From Symbiodinium kawagutii (Eukaryota; Sar; Dinophyceae; Suessiales; Symbiodiniaceae): a stretch of 64,000 bases of DNA. The notes under the pieces are model-generated. The model saw only the letters and a list, made by a program, of their open reading frames with translations. It made no database searches and was not told the origin of the DNA. Made by a program: the position numbers and the translations under genes. Shown here one piece after another: positions 35,756-46,829 of the stretch; the stretch's first letter is position 1; every line of letters starts with the position of its first letter. Where the stretch lies: positions 22,878-86,877 of the forward strand of contig VSDK01018072.1 of assembly GCA_009767595.1 (NCBI GenBank). The letters are read 5' to 3'.

Positions 35756-36443
35756 GTAAATCGCATGACGTATGATGATAGTTTCATTTTTTCTTGTCAC
35801 TATCATTGAAGCTTCAATGCACCAATGCCTTGCAGTGCCTTGAGACTTCAATCATTATAGCATGAGACTCGTTCGAGCGCAAATTAAATCAATACCAGTG
35901 CTTTGGCAAACAATTCATGGGTCATGTTTTTTGAGTTTGCATGCCACGCATATTAATACATTGAATTACATTCCATTTTCTACACTACACTGCACTACAC
36001 TACACTACATGACATGACATACATCACATACATAAATCATATCCATTGCATTACAGTACATCTGCTACCTTGCACATGTGTCATCCAGTATTCTAGAACA
36101 GGTCGCAAACTATTAGAAGTCTTGATGCGTGGAATAGTGCAAAGAAGTGTGCCAGCTCATCTTCAAAACTGCATTGATGGCTGCTCTACAGCCTGTCAGA
36201 CAATTAGCACATACTCAACAGTATATAAATATGTGAGCCTAAATCTTTGCAATCACGTTGGCAAATGTTTGCAAATGCCCTAATTCATGTTTTCCTTAAG
36301 CAAACATGCTGTCTTAAATTACTATGTTTGTCCAACTTTCCAAACGCAAGGGCTCATTCCGGTTCCATCTAGGTATGCATATTCTTGTGCAGGGTAAGGC
36401 AATGTCTAGAACGATGTTCCAAACTACCAACTGCTCTATCTTG

Positions 36444-36465
36444 CTCTCTCTCTCTCTCTCTCTCT
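36444..36465. repeat. (CT)n microsatellite
   Basis: About 11 uninterrupted CT dinucleotides. It sits just downstream (minus sense) of the candidate exon at 36613-36681. Confidence 0.9.
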
Positions 36466-36612
36466 TTCCATCGTCCTCAGGCAAAGGTCTGTCTTAGCTG
36501 GGCTGAGGGACAAGACGCAGCCCGGCCCACACCTTTAGTGCGTGCACGAGACACAACTACGTAAGATATAAATCTTGCATTGCCAACCGCAACAAATGGT
36601 TTGTGGGCATAC

Positions 36613-36681
36613 CTGAATCCCCCATAGCCTTGCACCTGAATTTGAGCCTCATGACGAGTCTTCCCATTCACGGTTACCATC
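36613..36681 (-). other. Candidate small exon
   Basis: A 69-bp minus-strand block is bounded by a GCTCAG|G acceptor and a TTCAG|GTATGC donor. It reads MVTVNGKTRHEAQ, then IQVQGYGGFR. A further open block just upstream (about 36880-36690, containing MDLGQFSSRLTSYGEPW) may be the preceding exon, but a direct join does not keep frame. No family recognised. Both could be distant 5' exons of gene A or of an unseen gene. Confidence 0.35.
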
Positions 36682-37530
36682 CTGAGCGAATCGCATGAGA
36701 TGGGGCTTTCCAATGCTTTGCATCAATTTCCATCAACGGCTGCTGTCCCCAAACCATTGCAGGGTGTTTGCAGTTTACGGACCATGGTTCGCCATATGAG
36801 GTCAGCCGTGATGAAAATTGCCCAAGATCCATGCCTACAATGAAGTGCTGGCACAATGAAACAAAACAACACACTGAGTATTACACAATTTGAGCTCTTG
36901 ACATCCAAGAATCATCAAAAATCAATGCTGGCTTATGTTAAACTAATATAGTGGAATGTCACAACGGCCAGTTTTGGATGGTATTATGGTATTTCTATTA
37001 AAACTTGTGATCTTGTGGTTCTCTACGTGAGTTTGACCCAGGGTGACTACACGTTCCAATTCTTAACGTTTCTCAAGTAGCCCCATCACAGGGACTACAA
37101 GCGGTGGGGTTAAGTCCCATCACCCGGGGAAAAGTCACATCACCCCAAGCAAAACCCTGCGCGCACGCAGGACTGATGCGACTTCCGTCGACTGATGCGA
37201 CTTAACCACACCCCCCTAGTAATTATGACAAACATCCAGCTATGCATCATCCAAGTGGCAGTGGGTCAAAACCCCGTACCCCTGGTTCCCCGCCATTAAC
37301 CATTGTTTTCCCTTGTATTGTTGGTGGAAATCCCCCATGGAACTGGTTGGTTAACTGCTTGACCCATAGCCAAGTCACAAGCACCCAATGCAAATGGCAA
37401 TGCACTGGGAGAAAACCGCAGCTGTACCTGCGGCACAATAAGCACCCTGCAGTCTCGTGGCCGGTGTCATGCGGTCTCATGCACTGGCGATGGTATACCC
37501 AACTCACCCAACCATTGCGAAATGGTCATC

Positions 37531-37590
37531 AATAGGGAAACCACGGGAAAACATGGGAAAACATGGGAAACCGTGGGAAACCATAGCAAA
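37531..37590. repeat. Tandem decamer array, 6 units of 10 bp
   Basis: Six contiguous 10-bp units with consensus ACATGGGAAA (first unit AATAGGGAAA, last CCATAGCAAA). Read in register as GGGAAACCAT / GGGAAACCGT, it resembles the GGAAACCCGT decamer of the 11781-11890 array. Confidence 0.9.
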
Positions 37591-40269
37591 CCATCAGCTA
37601 GGCCATCACCATGGACCCCTGACATCTTTAGACAGTCTACGTTGCAGCGTTCCAGGATGTTCCGGGCCTACGGGCGCCACCTTCGCCAGCTGCTTGAGAT
37701 TCTTAATCATTGAAAGCCTAAGGCCGGGACAAACTCACCGATCAATTCAAGGACTTTCTGTAGGTGGATATTCATGGCAGATTCCTTCTGTAATTTGTTT
37801 TTCCGATCTTTGCAATCCCAAGAGAAACTCTTCACTCTCTGATTATGTCACATTTTTGCACAAACATTTTTGTTTGTAAACTGCCTGCCTTCCACAAAAC
37901 TTAAGAAAGTCATGTGCAATGGGTGGCAAAGAGTCCACGGCCTTATGCGCCGAAGCATCAGCACACCACTCTCATTTTTTGACCTCCCATGCCATCTCCA
38001 AGTGACAACAGGATGATGGGAAAAACCATCAGCCAACGCACCACGGCCTTACCAAAAGCGGACGCAGATGGACCAAAAATTTTGCAGGACCATGTGGCAG
38101 GCAAGTGCTTTGCAAAACGCTTGGTGTCATATCGCCTTACATACATTCATAATTTACATATGAAAATCTATAAAGTTAAATAATTAAGGTGAATGAACCA
38201 GGCAAACTGGGTTGAAAAGCGTGTGGTGACAGGTCCGAAGAACACATCTGTACCCTGGCGGGTTGCGGACATCAAAATGTTCAAAGTAGCATTGAAAACA
38301 TCTCCTGTGACCTTTTGCCAAGCGCTGGGAAAGGGCAGCACCACAACCCATCAACCATCACCAAGACGCCCGAAATAAAACCATCATGAAACATTTTTAA
38401 ACATGATGAAACATGCACCTTCACAGCCGGATATGTTACAGGGATGTCACAGTGCAGGGGCTGTTCAGCCTCGGAAACTGAAGGTCCAATAAAGGACTGG
38501 AAGCTTTTCACCAGCAGCACAGTGTAGACAAACAAAGCACCTGGCGTTAACTGCCACTGCAACGCAGTGAGATTTTGCAACACGAGTGGAATATGCCATG
38601 TAGATTACCTTATATAATATACAATTGAATTATATACGTACTCACACAGTCATCTATGTTCATAGATGTCGTTCTGCACATGGCCTGGTCTCGTGTTCTG
38701 CACACCTCCACTACTGACTTGCTTTAGCATTCTGCAAATACGAGAAAGTTGCGGGCAAGGCACCTATCGCATAGCTGTTCCTGAGCTATGTAGCCAAACC
38801 ATTTCTGCCATAGCTGACAGGATGATGCCAGTATTTCATAGTATTTCCACAGCTGAATGAGGTCCAAAACGTATGTTTACAGCCCCATTTCACATGAGAT
38901 TCCATACGCCATCACTTAAGCATTACTTACGCGACCACAGGTTTTACTTGCGCGGGACAGGTAAACAAGCTCACTTACGCAGCACCTTACGCCGGCTTTC
39001 GCGAGCCTGCGTTTGCTTACGCGGCAGCGATATGACACAACTCTTACAAGCAAAAGCAAGGGAGGTTTGGGACTCCATTCAGCTGGAGCCGAGAAAACAA
39101 AAAAAGGGTAAGGCCAAAATACTGTAAGAATCCTTCGCATTGCTTGATTCTTGCATGGTCCTTTGATCCTAGCCCACATGAGTGTCGACCATTTCAATGC
39201 TTGAAACCAAAAAAAATACATCAATGCCAAGGTTCTTAACAATCGCCAGCACTGTCTGGCCTACACTGCCAAAAGCAGCACCTTGGCCGTGCTGGGAACG
39301 GGCTACAATCCCCAACACATGACATAACTGATAAAGGCATACAATGTATGGGATTGTGTGTGTGATTTGTGTATGGGCAAATATGTAGCTAAGTTTCTGT
39401 ACAACGCGCATCTACGGAGAGCAAACAATGATATATTGCCTGCACGCCTGTACACAGTTGATAGTCATAGATAGTCATAGTACTTGCACCCACCGGGAAA
39501 CCAAACCTGACATCGTGCGGTGGTTGACAGCATCAAATTGGTCTAACAACGTTTGCAAATGTAAGAATATGCAAGACGGTACAAAATGCAAAATTAGCCG
39601 AGTAGCTTGCGATGTCCTCATAGTTCGTGACACTCCCTTTCTGCGCCCCAGTGACCATTTCCTTGGGGAGTGACGGTACCACCAAGCGAAAACACGGAAG
39701 CACTAATGCATCTGAGAAATGTTTACATGCCCTTGGTTCTACCATGGTTCTACCCGGAAGAATAAAATATATCACATGCCCTCAAAGCCACCACCATCCA
39801 CCTCACCATATTTGCATAGAATTGACAGGGACATATGCACCAGAATGCCTTAGTCCCAAAGCGTTGGCAAACAGAATCTCCAGGATCTATGAGGATCTGA
39901 CCGAGTGGAGAGTTCACTAGTTGCAACCCACACATCCAGCAGGGGCAAGGCAGCAAGTTTCATGTCCCAAATCTCTACATTTCAGCTTCGCTGGACTCGT
40001 GGCCAAGAAGGAACCAAAAAGTAAGCAACAACTATAGCAGCGACAGCCATCTGCCAACTACAATTCATCATTACCAACATTCAGTAAGGACACTACTCAG
40101 CCCTTCCAAACTCGAGAAACATATTTGCCAACCATCAACCATTCATCAACCAATATCAAGCATTCATCAACCATTCAGCAACCATTCATCAACCATTTTA
40201 TTGGACTATCCAACCATTCTAACCATTCTCCACCCAGCCGTGGCCTTCGGTGGCTGCCGGGCCCTTGAC

Positions 40270-40373
40270 CTCGGTTTCTCGGATGTTTCTCCTTCCCATG
40301 CCAAGTTGCGGACAAATCGCAGCAAGAGATGATCAAACGCCCTGTTTCCTCGGCTGAAGCTTCTGAAAATCAG
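40270..40373 (-). other. Candidate exon, 104 bp
   Basis: A minus-strand block bounded by TTTTTCCAG and a CCGAG|GTCAAG donor. It reads LIFRSFSRGNRAFD, then HLLLRFVRNLAWEGETSEKP. The composition and the pyrimidine-rich acceptor look like a real exon. No partner exon or family could be identified. Confidence 0.4.
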
Positions 40374-42921
40374 CTGGAAAAATCCATCCGTCAGCAAGTT
40401 GAGGTGCTTTTTTTTTGCTGGGGCGTCCAGAGGGTTTGCCCGAAAGGAAAATGAATGCAAGGTGTAAAATGAACTTGGGCTATGAGGAAACTTGAGGCTA
40501 AGGATTCCTCCTGAGTGACCAAACTCCTGATTGCAAAGTGGCCCAGTTCCCAGAAACGTTCATTGAACTTATGAAGCAACCAACCACCGAACTACTGCAC
40601 GACCAAAAGACAGTATCAACAGCTTGGGTTTCTGGGTTTCAAGCTTGACATATCCTGACCCCTGGGGATACTTCGCCTATCTTTGCCTCCTGAATCTCCC
40701 GATGTTTTTTTGAGGATTAAGCAGCATCAATCATCACAACCCGGCCGCAGCGGGCCAAGGCGCAAAGCAAACGAAGCCACTGATTCCCTGGGTGCAAAAC
40801 CCAGCCACACCGCATCACAACTGATCCAGTTTGAATCTTCCAAGAAATCGCAATGAAAGAATATGCAATGGCAATGTCATGCAATATCCAAACATCTTGG
40901 AGATACTGATGTGCTTTTGCAACCTTGGAGACTGCAAAGCTTCCAACTTGACTGCACTCTTGTCACCTCAATTCCTCCAAGGCACGATCAAAATCAAAGC
41001 AAAACCCCAGCCATTTTCTGCCATGACCTTTGGGAAGACGACGATGCCTGCAGTTTCCAAGATCCAGCTTACAATTCTGAATCACAAGCATCAAGGGAGT
41101 CCAAACAAACCTGCTGAAACACGAAGACCTGGCCACTGACCCTGCGGGATGCCGTGGAATTCTGGGGGAGCCCTGCCTGCACCAATGCATCCGATCACAA
41201 AGTTTGCGATGGCCTTCCAACAAGGATGATTGACTTTGAAAGGTTTTGACAAATTTGCATATCCTCACACATCCTTTCATCTGAAGCGTTTGCCCCTGGA
41301 CTTGGAAACTTTTTACAAGCAGACATAAACCATCAGAATCCCACAGAAACCATCCATCATAAACCATCAGACCCATGGCACGACTGAGCCCCTTTTAGAC
41401 TCAGTGCCACAGCTTGGAACGCCCCCGGGTCTCCTCAAAGGCTGTGATCTTCGCTACAGTCGTCTCTCCAAACTCTTCCTTAGATCCAGGTGTCCATCCA
41501 TGGGGACCCAGCTACAACATGACTTGAGATCCAAGGGGGGTGAACGAAAGCTGCCGGGTTGTCAAAGAAGGGGTAACGAAGTTGGGAAAAGATGGGTTGG
41601 TAAGAATCTGATTGGTCACAAAATGTATTGGTGGGATTCTGTTTAGTAAGAAAATGTGTTGGTCGCATCTTGTTTGGCAAGAATGGGTTTGGTAAGAAAA
41701 TGTGTTGGGAAAGATCTGTTTGGTAAGAAAATGTGTGTTGGTAGGATTCTGTTTGGCAAGAATCGGTTTGGTAAGAAAATATGTTTTGGTAATAAGTGCT
41801 AAGAATCGGGGTGGTAAGAGAATATGTTGGTAAGAATTTGTTTGGTAAGACATGCATTGGAAAAAATCTATTTATGCGAGAAAATGTGTTTTTTTGAGGG
41901 TTTTTGACCCCACAGTTGCAAAATAACACGTGTTTTTGCAAGTTTTTAGCTCCTTTGACGACCCAAACAACGAACCCCCAGAAGGTAAGAACTAGCTAAC
42001 GCTACCCAAACTCGAGCTGCTGAACGCAGCTTTCGTGATTTCACGACCCATCATGACTGTCATGACTCTCTCTCTCACTGTCATGACTCATCTATTGATA
42101 AATCGAACCTCATTGAAGATTGCATGAAGCAGGACTGGTTTGGTGTCAGATTGCCCTAAGTCAACTGATTGCTATGGCAAGGTAGGTAGCAAAAACAAGC
42201 TGAGGGGTTCAAGCAAACATAAGCAATCCAAACTCCCCCAAGGATGAGCAAAACCTTCACATCTGTGTTAAATTTGACTTCCGCCCCAACGAGACAATCC
42301 CTTTTCGCAGTTGAATACCTGCTTCTGCACCTCTTGGCTAGCAAGCTGAAGATATTTGAGTCAAAGTGGGTCAACCGACTACAGGGCATGGATCATGAAA
42401 ACCCATTCAAAGCCCACATTGTTGCCGTGCTTCTGCCTCAGCCTTCAATGCCTTTGCAAATGTTTCATCCTGCATGGCCACTGCCGCAGTCACCGATGCA
42501 CGGTAAAGAGACCTGTGGCAACTGAGAGCGGATGGTCGGGTGCGGACGACGATGTGTCACATCAGCACATGACACACGTCGTGCAACTGGCGAGCGGCCG
42601 GTGCACGAAGGAACCGCACCTCCATGCGCAACTTCCCAGAGTTCATAGGCAATTGGAGTGGCAATTGGTTCCCAGTGATCGTTTTATCAGCGCTGTGGTT
42701 CCCAGTGCTTCTTTTTGCCAGGGCATGCAGTGCATTCACAGTTTGCAAAAGGAAACAACACATGGTTTGCTTGTTCCACAATCTCAGTATAGTATCCTTT
42801 TCTTCATCCATGTTCATGTATTGGAGTTGAAGTCGGGTGGCCATGCTTCTGACCCTGCTCATATTGACTACGGTAATTAAATGTAATATCAACATCATGC
42901 ATTTCAGCGACTGGTAAATAG
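40374..42921. other. Non-coding stretch with a degenerate repeat
   Basis: Between two candidate exons I see only short frames on both strands plus the degenerate 41575-41870 repeat. A 137-codon minus frame at 41376-40963 has no recognisable motif and competes with plus-strand frames over the same bases. Confidence 0.45.
41575..41870. repeat. Degenerate TTTGGTAAGAA repeat
   Basis: About 295 bp made of 15-16-bp sub-units of the form TTTGGYAAGAAnnnn, often grouped in pairs. TAAGAAAA words occur at 41647, 41693, 41723 and 41772. Copies are diverged. The minus strand gives a Tyr/Gln/Thr/Pro-rich frame (41941-41480) that follows the repeat and is not a gene. Confidence 0.85.
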
Positions 42922-43082
42922 ATGCAGCACGGCGCTCAGCACTCGTTGCCGAGTTTGCCCAGAACCATGGCCTCATCCGAGTGGAGGAGTTGAAGACCGA
43001 CCTTGGAGACGGTGGCTTCAACGATCCGAAATGGGAACAATTTGGAAAACTTCGCTGGCACGCATGGCAACGAAGAATTCAT
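42922..43082 (+). other. Candidate plus-strand exon
   Basis: A well-formed block follows an AAATAG acceptor. It reads RRSALVAEFAQNHGLIRVEE, then LKTDLGDGG, NDPKWEQFGKLRWHAWQRR, and reaches a CAT|GTTTTC donor; a GC donor a few bases earlier is also possible. The residue mix is clearly protein-like and differs from the surrounding low-complexity sequence. It lies on the strand opposite genes A-D. I recognise no domain. Confidence 0.5.
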
Positions 43083-43611
43083 GTTTTCACCTCGTTGGCC
43101 TATATGCCTATGCCTTGGTCTTTTCGGCTCTCAAATCTATCTCTCTATGTTTCTCTGTCCCTCTCTCTCTATATCTGCTTCTATCATTAGCCCGCTTCCC
43201 TCTCTCTCTCTCTCTATCTGTTTCTATCCTTAGCACACTTAGCGGGGTGAACAAAAAAACAAAACGAGCATGTTTTTTGAAAAAACAAATTTTCAATTTT
43301 CAACCGGTAATTTGCCCGCAAAATACCCGTAATTTCCCGCAACCAAAAGCCTGGCCTGAGAAACAGAGTTATTTGAACATGTCCTGCTTTTTTTGGCGAC
43401 CCAAAAATGAACTATGATGGCGAATGATTCTCCTAGTACTCCCTATTGTTGCAACTGTACTGTTTTTCTGTCTCTCTAGTAATGCATGTATTTAATTTTC
43501 CTGTATTGCTAATTCACATTCTTTTCAAACTATACATGTTTACACACATACACGTACACTGATACACCGTATGTTCTCTCATATTCTCTTGGTATTCTCT
43601 CAACGAGACTC

Positions 43612-43725
43612 TCAACTCCCTCTCCTCATGTTTTGGGCGCGGCACTGCCGCGTCCTCCTCGGTGCCGGCGCTGCCGGCTCCACCTCGAAACTCGTCACCC
43701 CATCCGCGGAGGCATCGGCGGCCAT
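43612..43725 (-). other. Candidate first exon in a GC-rich island
   Basis: An ATG in strong context (CACGCCATGGCC on the minus strand) opens a 37-codon frame beginning MAADASADGVTSFEVEPAAP. GC content is far above the surroundings over about 43620-43790. It looks like an N-terminal exon, but no downstream exon was found. Other frames across the island are also open, so the reading is tentative. Confidence 0.35.
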
Positions 43726-46223
43726 GGCGTGAGCTGAGACCGGCCCTTCGAAAGTGGGGACACGGCCGGAGAGAGGCGCTTTGATCCAACGAGACGAGAC
43801 GCCACAAGGATTCTACATGTTGCACTGCATCTTGAGTTCGTTATTTGATCGAAAATGGCTTTCCCTTTGAGCTGCTTCTCTCTGTCTCTGATCGAGGGTA
43901 GCAGGACATTCAAAATGAATTCGAGCATTTTGGCGGATTTCACATGGGCGCTTCAATGGATTGAAACCTATTGAGTCAAAAACCAAGTCTCTGTCCAAGG
44001 GCTCATTCCCTCAAAATGAACAAGAACAAGGCATTGACATTACTATACTTCCGCACGCGCGCACACCAACTGCTACCTTCCCTTTGTGCAGGATTAGTTC
44101 TATTCAAACTTGACCACAGGCAAAGTTGATCACAGGTAAGGAAGAAGATTGAGCCAAAACCTGGTGGCTTCCCCAGGATGTCACAGGGCTGCAACAGCCC
44201 AGCACTCCTCGTTGCTCTCAACCCGGACAGAACCCCTGAAGCCTGCCAGTCACAGCCACAAGGGTGGATGGCTGCTGCAATTTGGCAGCCAACAACTTCC
44301 GACCATTGACACATTCAGTTGTGCCAACAAGAATCTACATATTTCATCATATTTGCCCACTGCTATCCACTACCATTGTTTTCATGGAGATCCCAGTTTT
44401 GGCACAGAAAGCAGCCACATGGCAAAATCATGGGCGGTTCTGCAGCCCTTCGTCAAGCATTCCAAGACCATGGCCCTCACAAGTTTGCTGGGCCAAGTAG
44501 CTCGCATTTGCAAACTTCTTTTGGAGCAGCCTTAGCCGAACCGCCCACAAGCCGCGGATTCCATTGATTCTCTCACCTATGAATGCTCTCGAGGCATCTT
44601 CGGATGACTTTGTATGACTTGAGCATTTGGTTTGGCTCCTTGTTGATGGGTTATCTGTGCGAGCTGCACGTCACTAATTGGGATAAATGCGGGGTATGTC
44701 CGCAACGCCGGGCCAGCTTGCCTACCCCAAACTCATCGAGTCCATTGGCTTCCAGAGCTTAATTGGACAACTTGGATAGTCGTTGAGACATATTGAGATC
44801 GGCATAAACATATATTCATAAACCCTCTGCATGATCTCATTTGGGTAGTTCCCTATGGTTCCCTATGGTTCTGTATGGTTCCCACTATTGTAAGAAACCA
44901 CCATTTGAAGCATGGTGCAATAAATGTGGTCAGGTGTCCTTCCACACACCGCCCAGGCACGTCAGCTTGCGCCCGTTGCGCCCAGCAATGGCCCATGTGC
45001 GAGGGCGGTCACTCGTCCATCTGGAGATCACCTGAGCTGAAAATCACTGGTTGGTGGTAAGTTACAACCCCTATATACCCCTATGATCTATGATCCCCTA
45101 TGGAAAACATTTTAGTCAACCCATCATGTGTATAAATACCAGGAAAAATCCATATCTTTTAAAACCAACAGGCAGATTGGACTCAACTACCATTTGGGTA
45201 CACCCCTCATGGTAGCTCCAAATCGCCCCCCCCATTAATTACGGTTTATATATGGGTATACCGTATTCCGGTTCACCCCTTGCTCCTTAACTCCCTGCCA
45301 ACCAACAGCAATTCAAATAACCCCAAGGATCATGATGACCATTTCATGACCATTTGATCACCATGCATGTATAGAACATGAGGATGTGGTGGACCGATAA
45401 CGGCGCAACAAAATGAAACATTAGCATTCCATCCTACGGTCGCTCACCAAATGTATTGATGATTGCTGATGTACATTGATGGTTGCATGCACGATTCAGT
45501 AAAACATGACGGAAGCCAATATGACGGGTGCGAGTGCTGGTGCGAGTTAAATCGCTTTGTTGCCATGACTTTCTGGTTACCACCATCTGCATATGGCAAG
45601 CCAGCTAAACCCACACCCACATTCACATGACACATGTTGGAGATCTTGATCGTGTTGAATGATGATAAACTAATTGCAAAGGAACAACTGAGCATTCTTC
45701 CTTTTTATCTTTACATGCGGGACACTCTGCAAAGCCACTCTACATTGCCAAAGAAACAGTGCTCGAATTGACTGACTCAATGCAGAATCATGATGAAGAC
45801 ATGATTTCAACAGTGATGCTTTAGCGATGCCATGAAGAAGCCATTCCAAAGCTTTCCTAATTCAGCATCTGACACCTGCCTTGTCAAATGGACTGCTGCT
45901 GAATGCCTGTTGGGATCCCAAAGATTCAGCGGATGTGCTGCGGCTGATGCAGTCAAAGGACCATGCAAGCAAGTGTGCCCGTGATGCCTGTGCGGCTGGC
46001 ATCCCAGATCATGCTTAGAGGGTACCATGGCTGATTTGTGCTTGATTAGAAAAAATGCAAAGTCCTGATTGCATCAAAACCATCTTTCCCAAAAGTTTGA
46101 CGAGCACACCTGAATGTACCTGAATGTAGGACATAAAGGGGAAGAGAGAGCAAAAAAGCTGACAGCTGTGACAGACTCCAACCATCAAATCTCCAAGCAT
46201 GGTCAACCTCCAACATGTTCCAT
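43726..46223. other. No gene assigned
   Basis: Between 44149 and 44567 three plus-strand frames are open at once (up to 128 codons), so none can be preferred. A three-unit decamer (CCCTATGGTT) lies at 44851-44880. The remainder is AT-rich with short frames. Confidence 0.45.
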
Positions 46224-46829
46224 CTACGGTGTGCCTGTTGCACCCAGCAGCAGCATATCCACTCGCTCGCCCAGCTGGGAAGCTGCGGAAGCTGGTGACG
46301 TCGCAGCCTGGTCCATGTCAATCTCAGCGAAAATGTCGTCCCAGTCTGACCTGGCAACCGCTGGGAACCCCTGGGAGCTGGAGATCCCTTGGCCAAGTTG
46401 ACTACTCCAGAAGTGTCGCTGATGCCAGTGCCAGCACATGTTAACTCCATCAAGAAGGCAGGGTGTGACCCGGAATGGCATGTCTGGTTTTCCTTCCCTG
46501 GTGCTGCTGTTGTCACTGAATGCTGTTGTTGATGTTTTGGCTGTTGTTACCCTTGTTGTTCTTTGATCATCTTCGATGCTGTTGTTGCTGCTACTGTTCT
46601 TCTCGCTGTTCTTGTTTGTGGCCCTCCTGTTGCTGTTCATGTTGCTCTTGCAGCTTGTTGCGGCCACTTTGACTGTTTTTGTCTCTGCCATTGCTTTTGT
46701 GCGAACAATTTCCAATTGTTTAAGTCGACCAAGTCGTGTCTCAGGCCCTGACCACCAAGCCACATTCACAGTCGGTGTAAGGAAGCCATGAACTTCGTTG
46801 AAGGCGCGTCGCTGATGTGGGTCCAGCAA
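46224..46829 (-). CDS. Candidate gene fragment, Asn/Ser/Thr-rich protein
   Basis: A 201-codon minus-strand frame. Its last quarter (PAVARSDWDDIFAEIDMDQ, then AATSPASAASQLGERVDML) looks like genuine coding sequence and follows a TTCCCAG acceptor at about 46371. Its first part (LDPHQRRAFNEVHGFLTP) is also plausible. The middle (about 46680-46510) overlaps a degenerate GTT/GCT-rich tract, which keeps the frame open by composition and gives Asn/Ser/Thr-rich sequence. I would therefore trust the two ends more than the whole. No family recognised. Confidence 0.4.
   Translation of the reverse strand: MLDPHQRRAFNEVHGFLTPTVNVAWWSGPETRLGRLKQLEIVRTKAMAETKTVKVAATSCKSNMNSNRRATNKNSEKNSSSNNSIEDDQRTTRVTTAKTSTTAFSDNSSTREGKPDMPFRVTPCLLDGVNMCWHWHQRHFWSSQLGQGISSSQGFPAVARSDWDDIFAEIDMDQAATSPASAASQLGERVDMLLLGATGTP

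Larger units (their letters stand above)
35756..40269. other. Mostly non-coding, with one small candidate exon
   Basis: It contains a CT microsatellite (36444-36465), the 36613-36681 candidate exon, a six-unit decamer array (37531-37590) and a CTTACGC-rich patch (38930-39035). The rest shows only short frames without coding character. Confidence 0.45.

Noticed and set aside
35450-35851. Poly-His/Ser minus-strand open frames of 107 and 133 codons
   Set aside because: They exist only because the TGA/TGG triplet array has no stops in these frames.
41480-41941. 153-codon minus-strand frame (Tyr/Gln/Thr/Pro-rich)
   Set aside because: It follows the degenerate TTTGGTAAGAA repeat. The periodic residues mirror the DNA period.
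44149-44159. Reverse complement of a spliced-leader-like 11-mer (minus reads TTTTGGCTCAA)
   Set aside because: The last base of the leader differs, the remaining leader sequence is absent, and no minus-strand gene starts just downstream.
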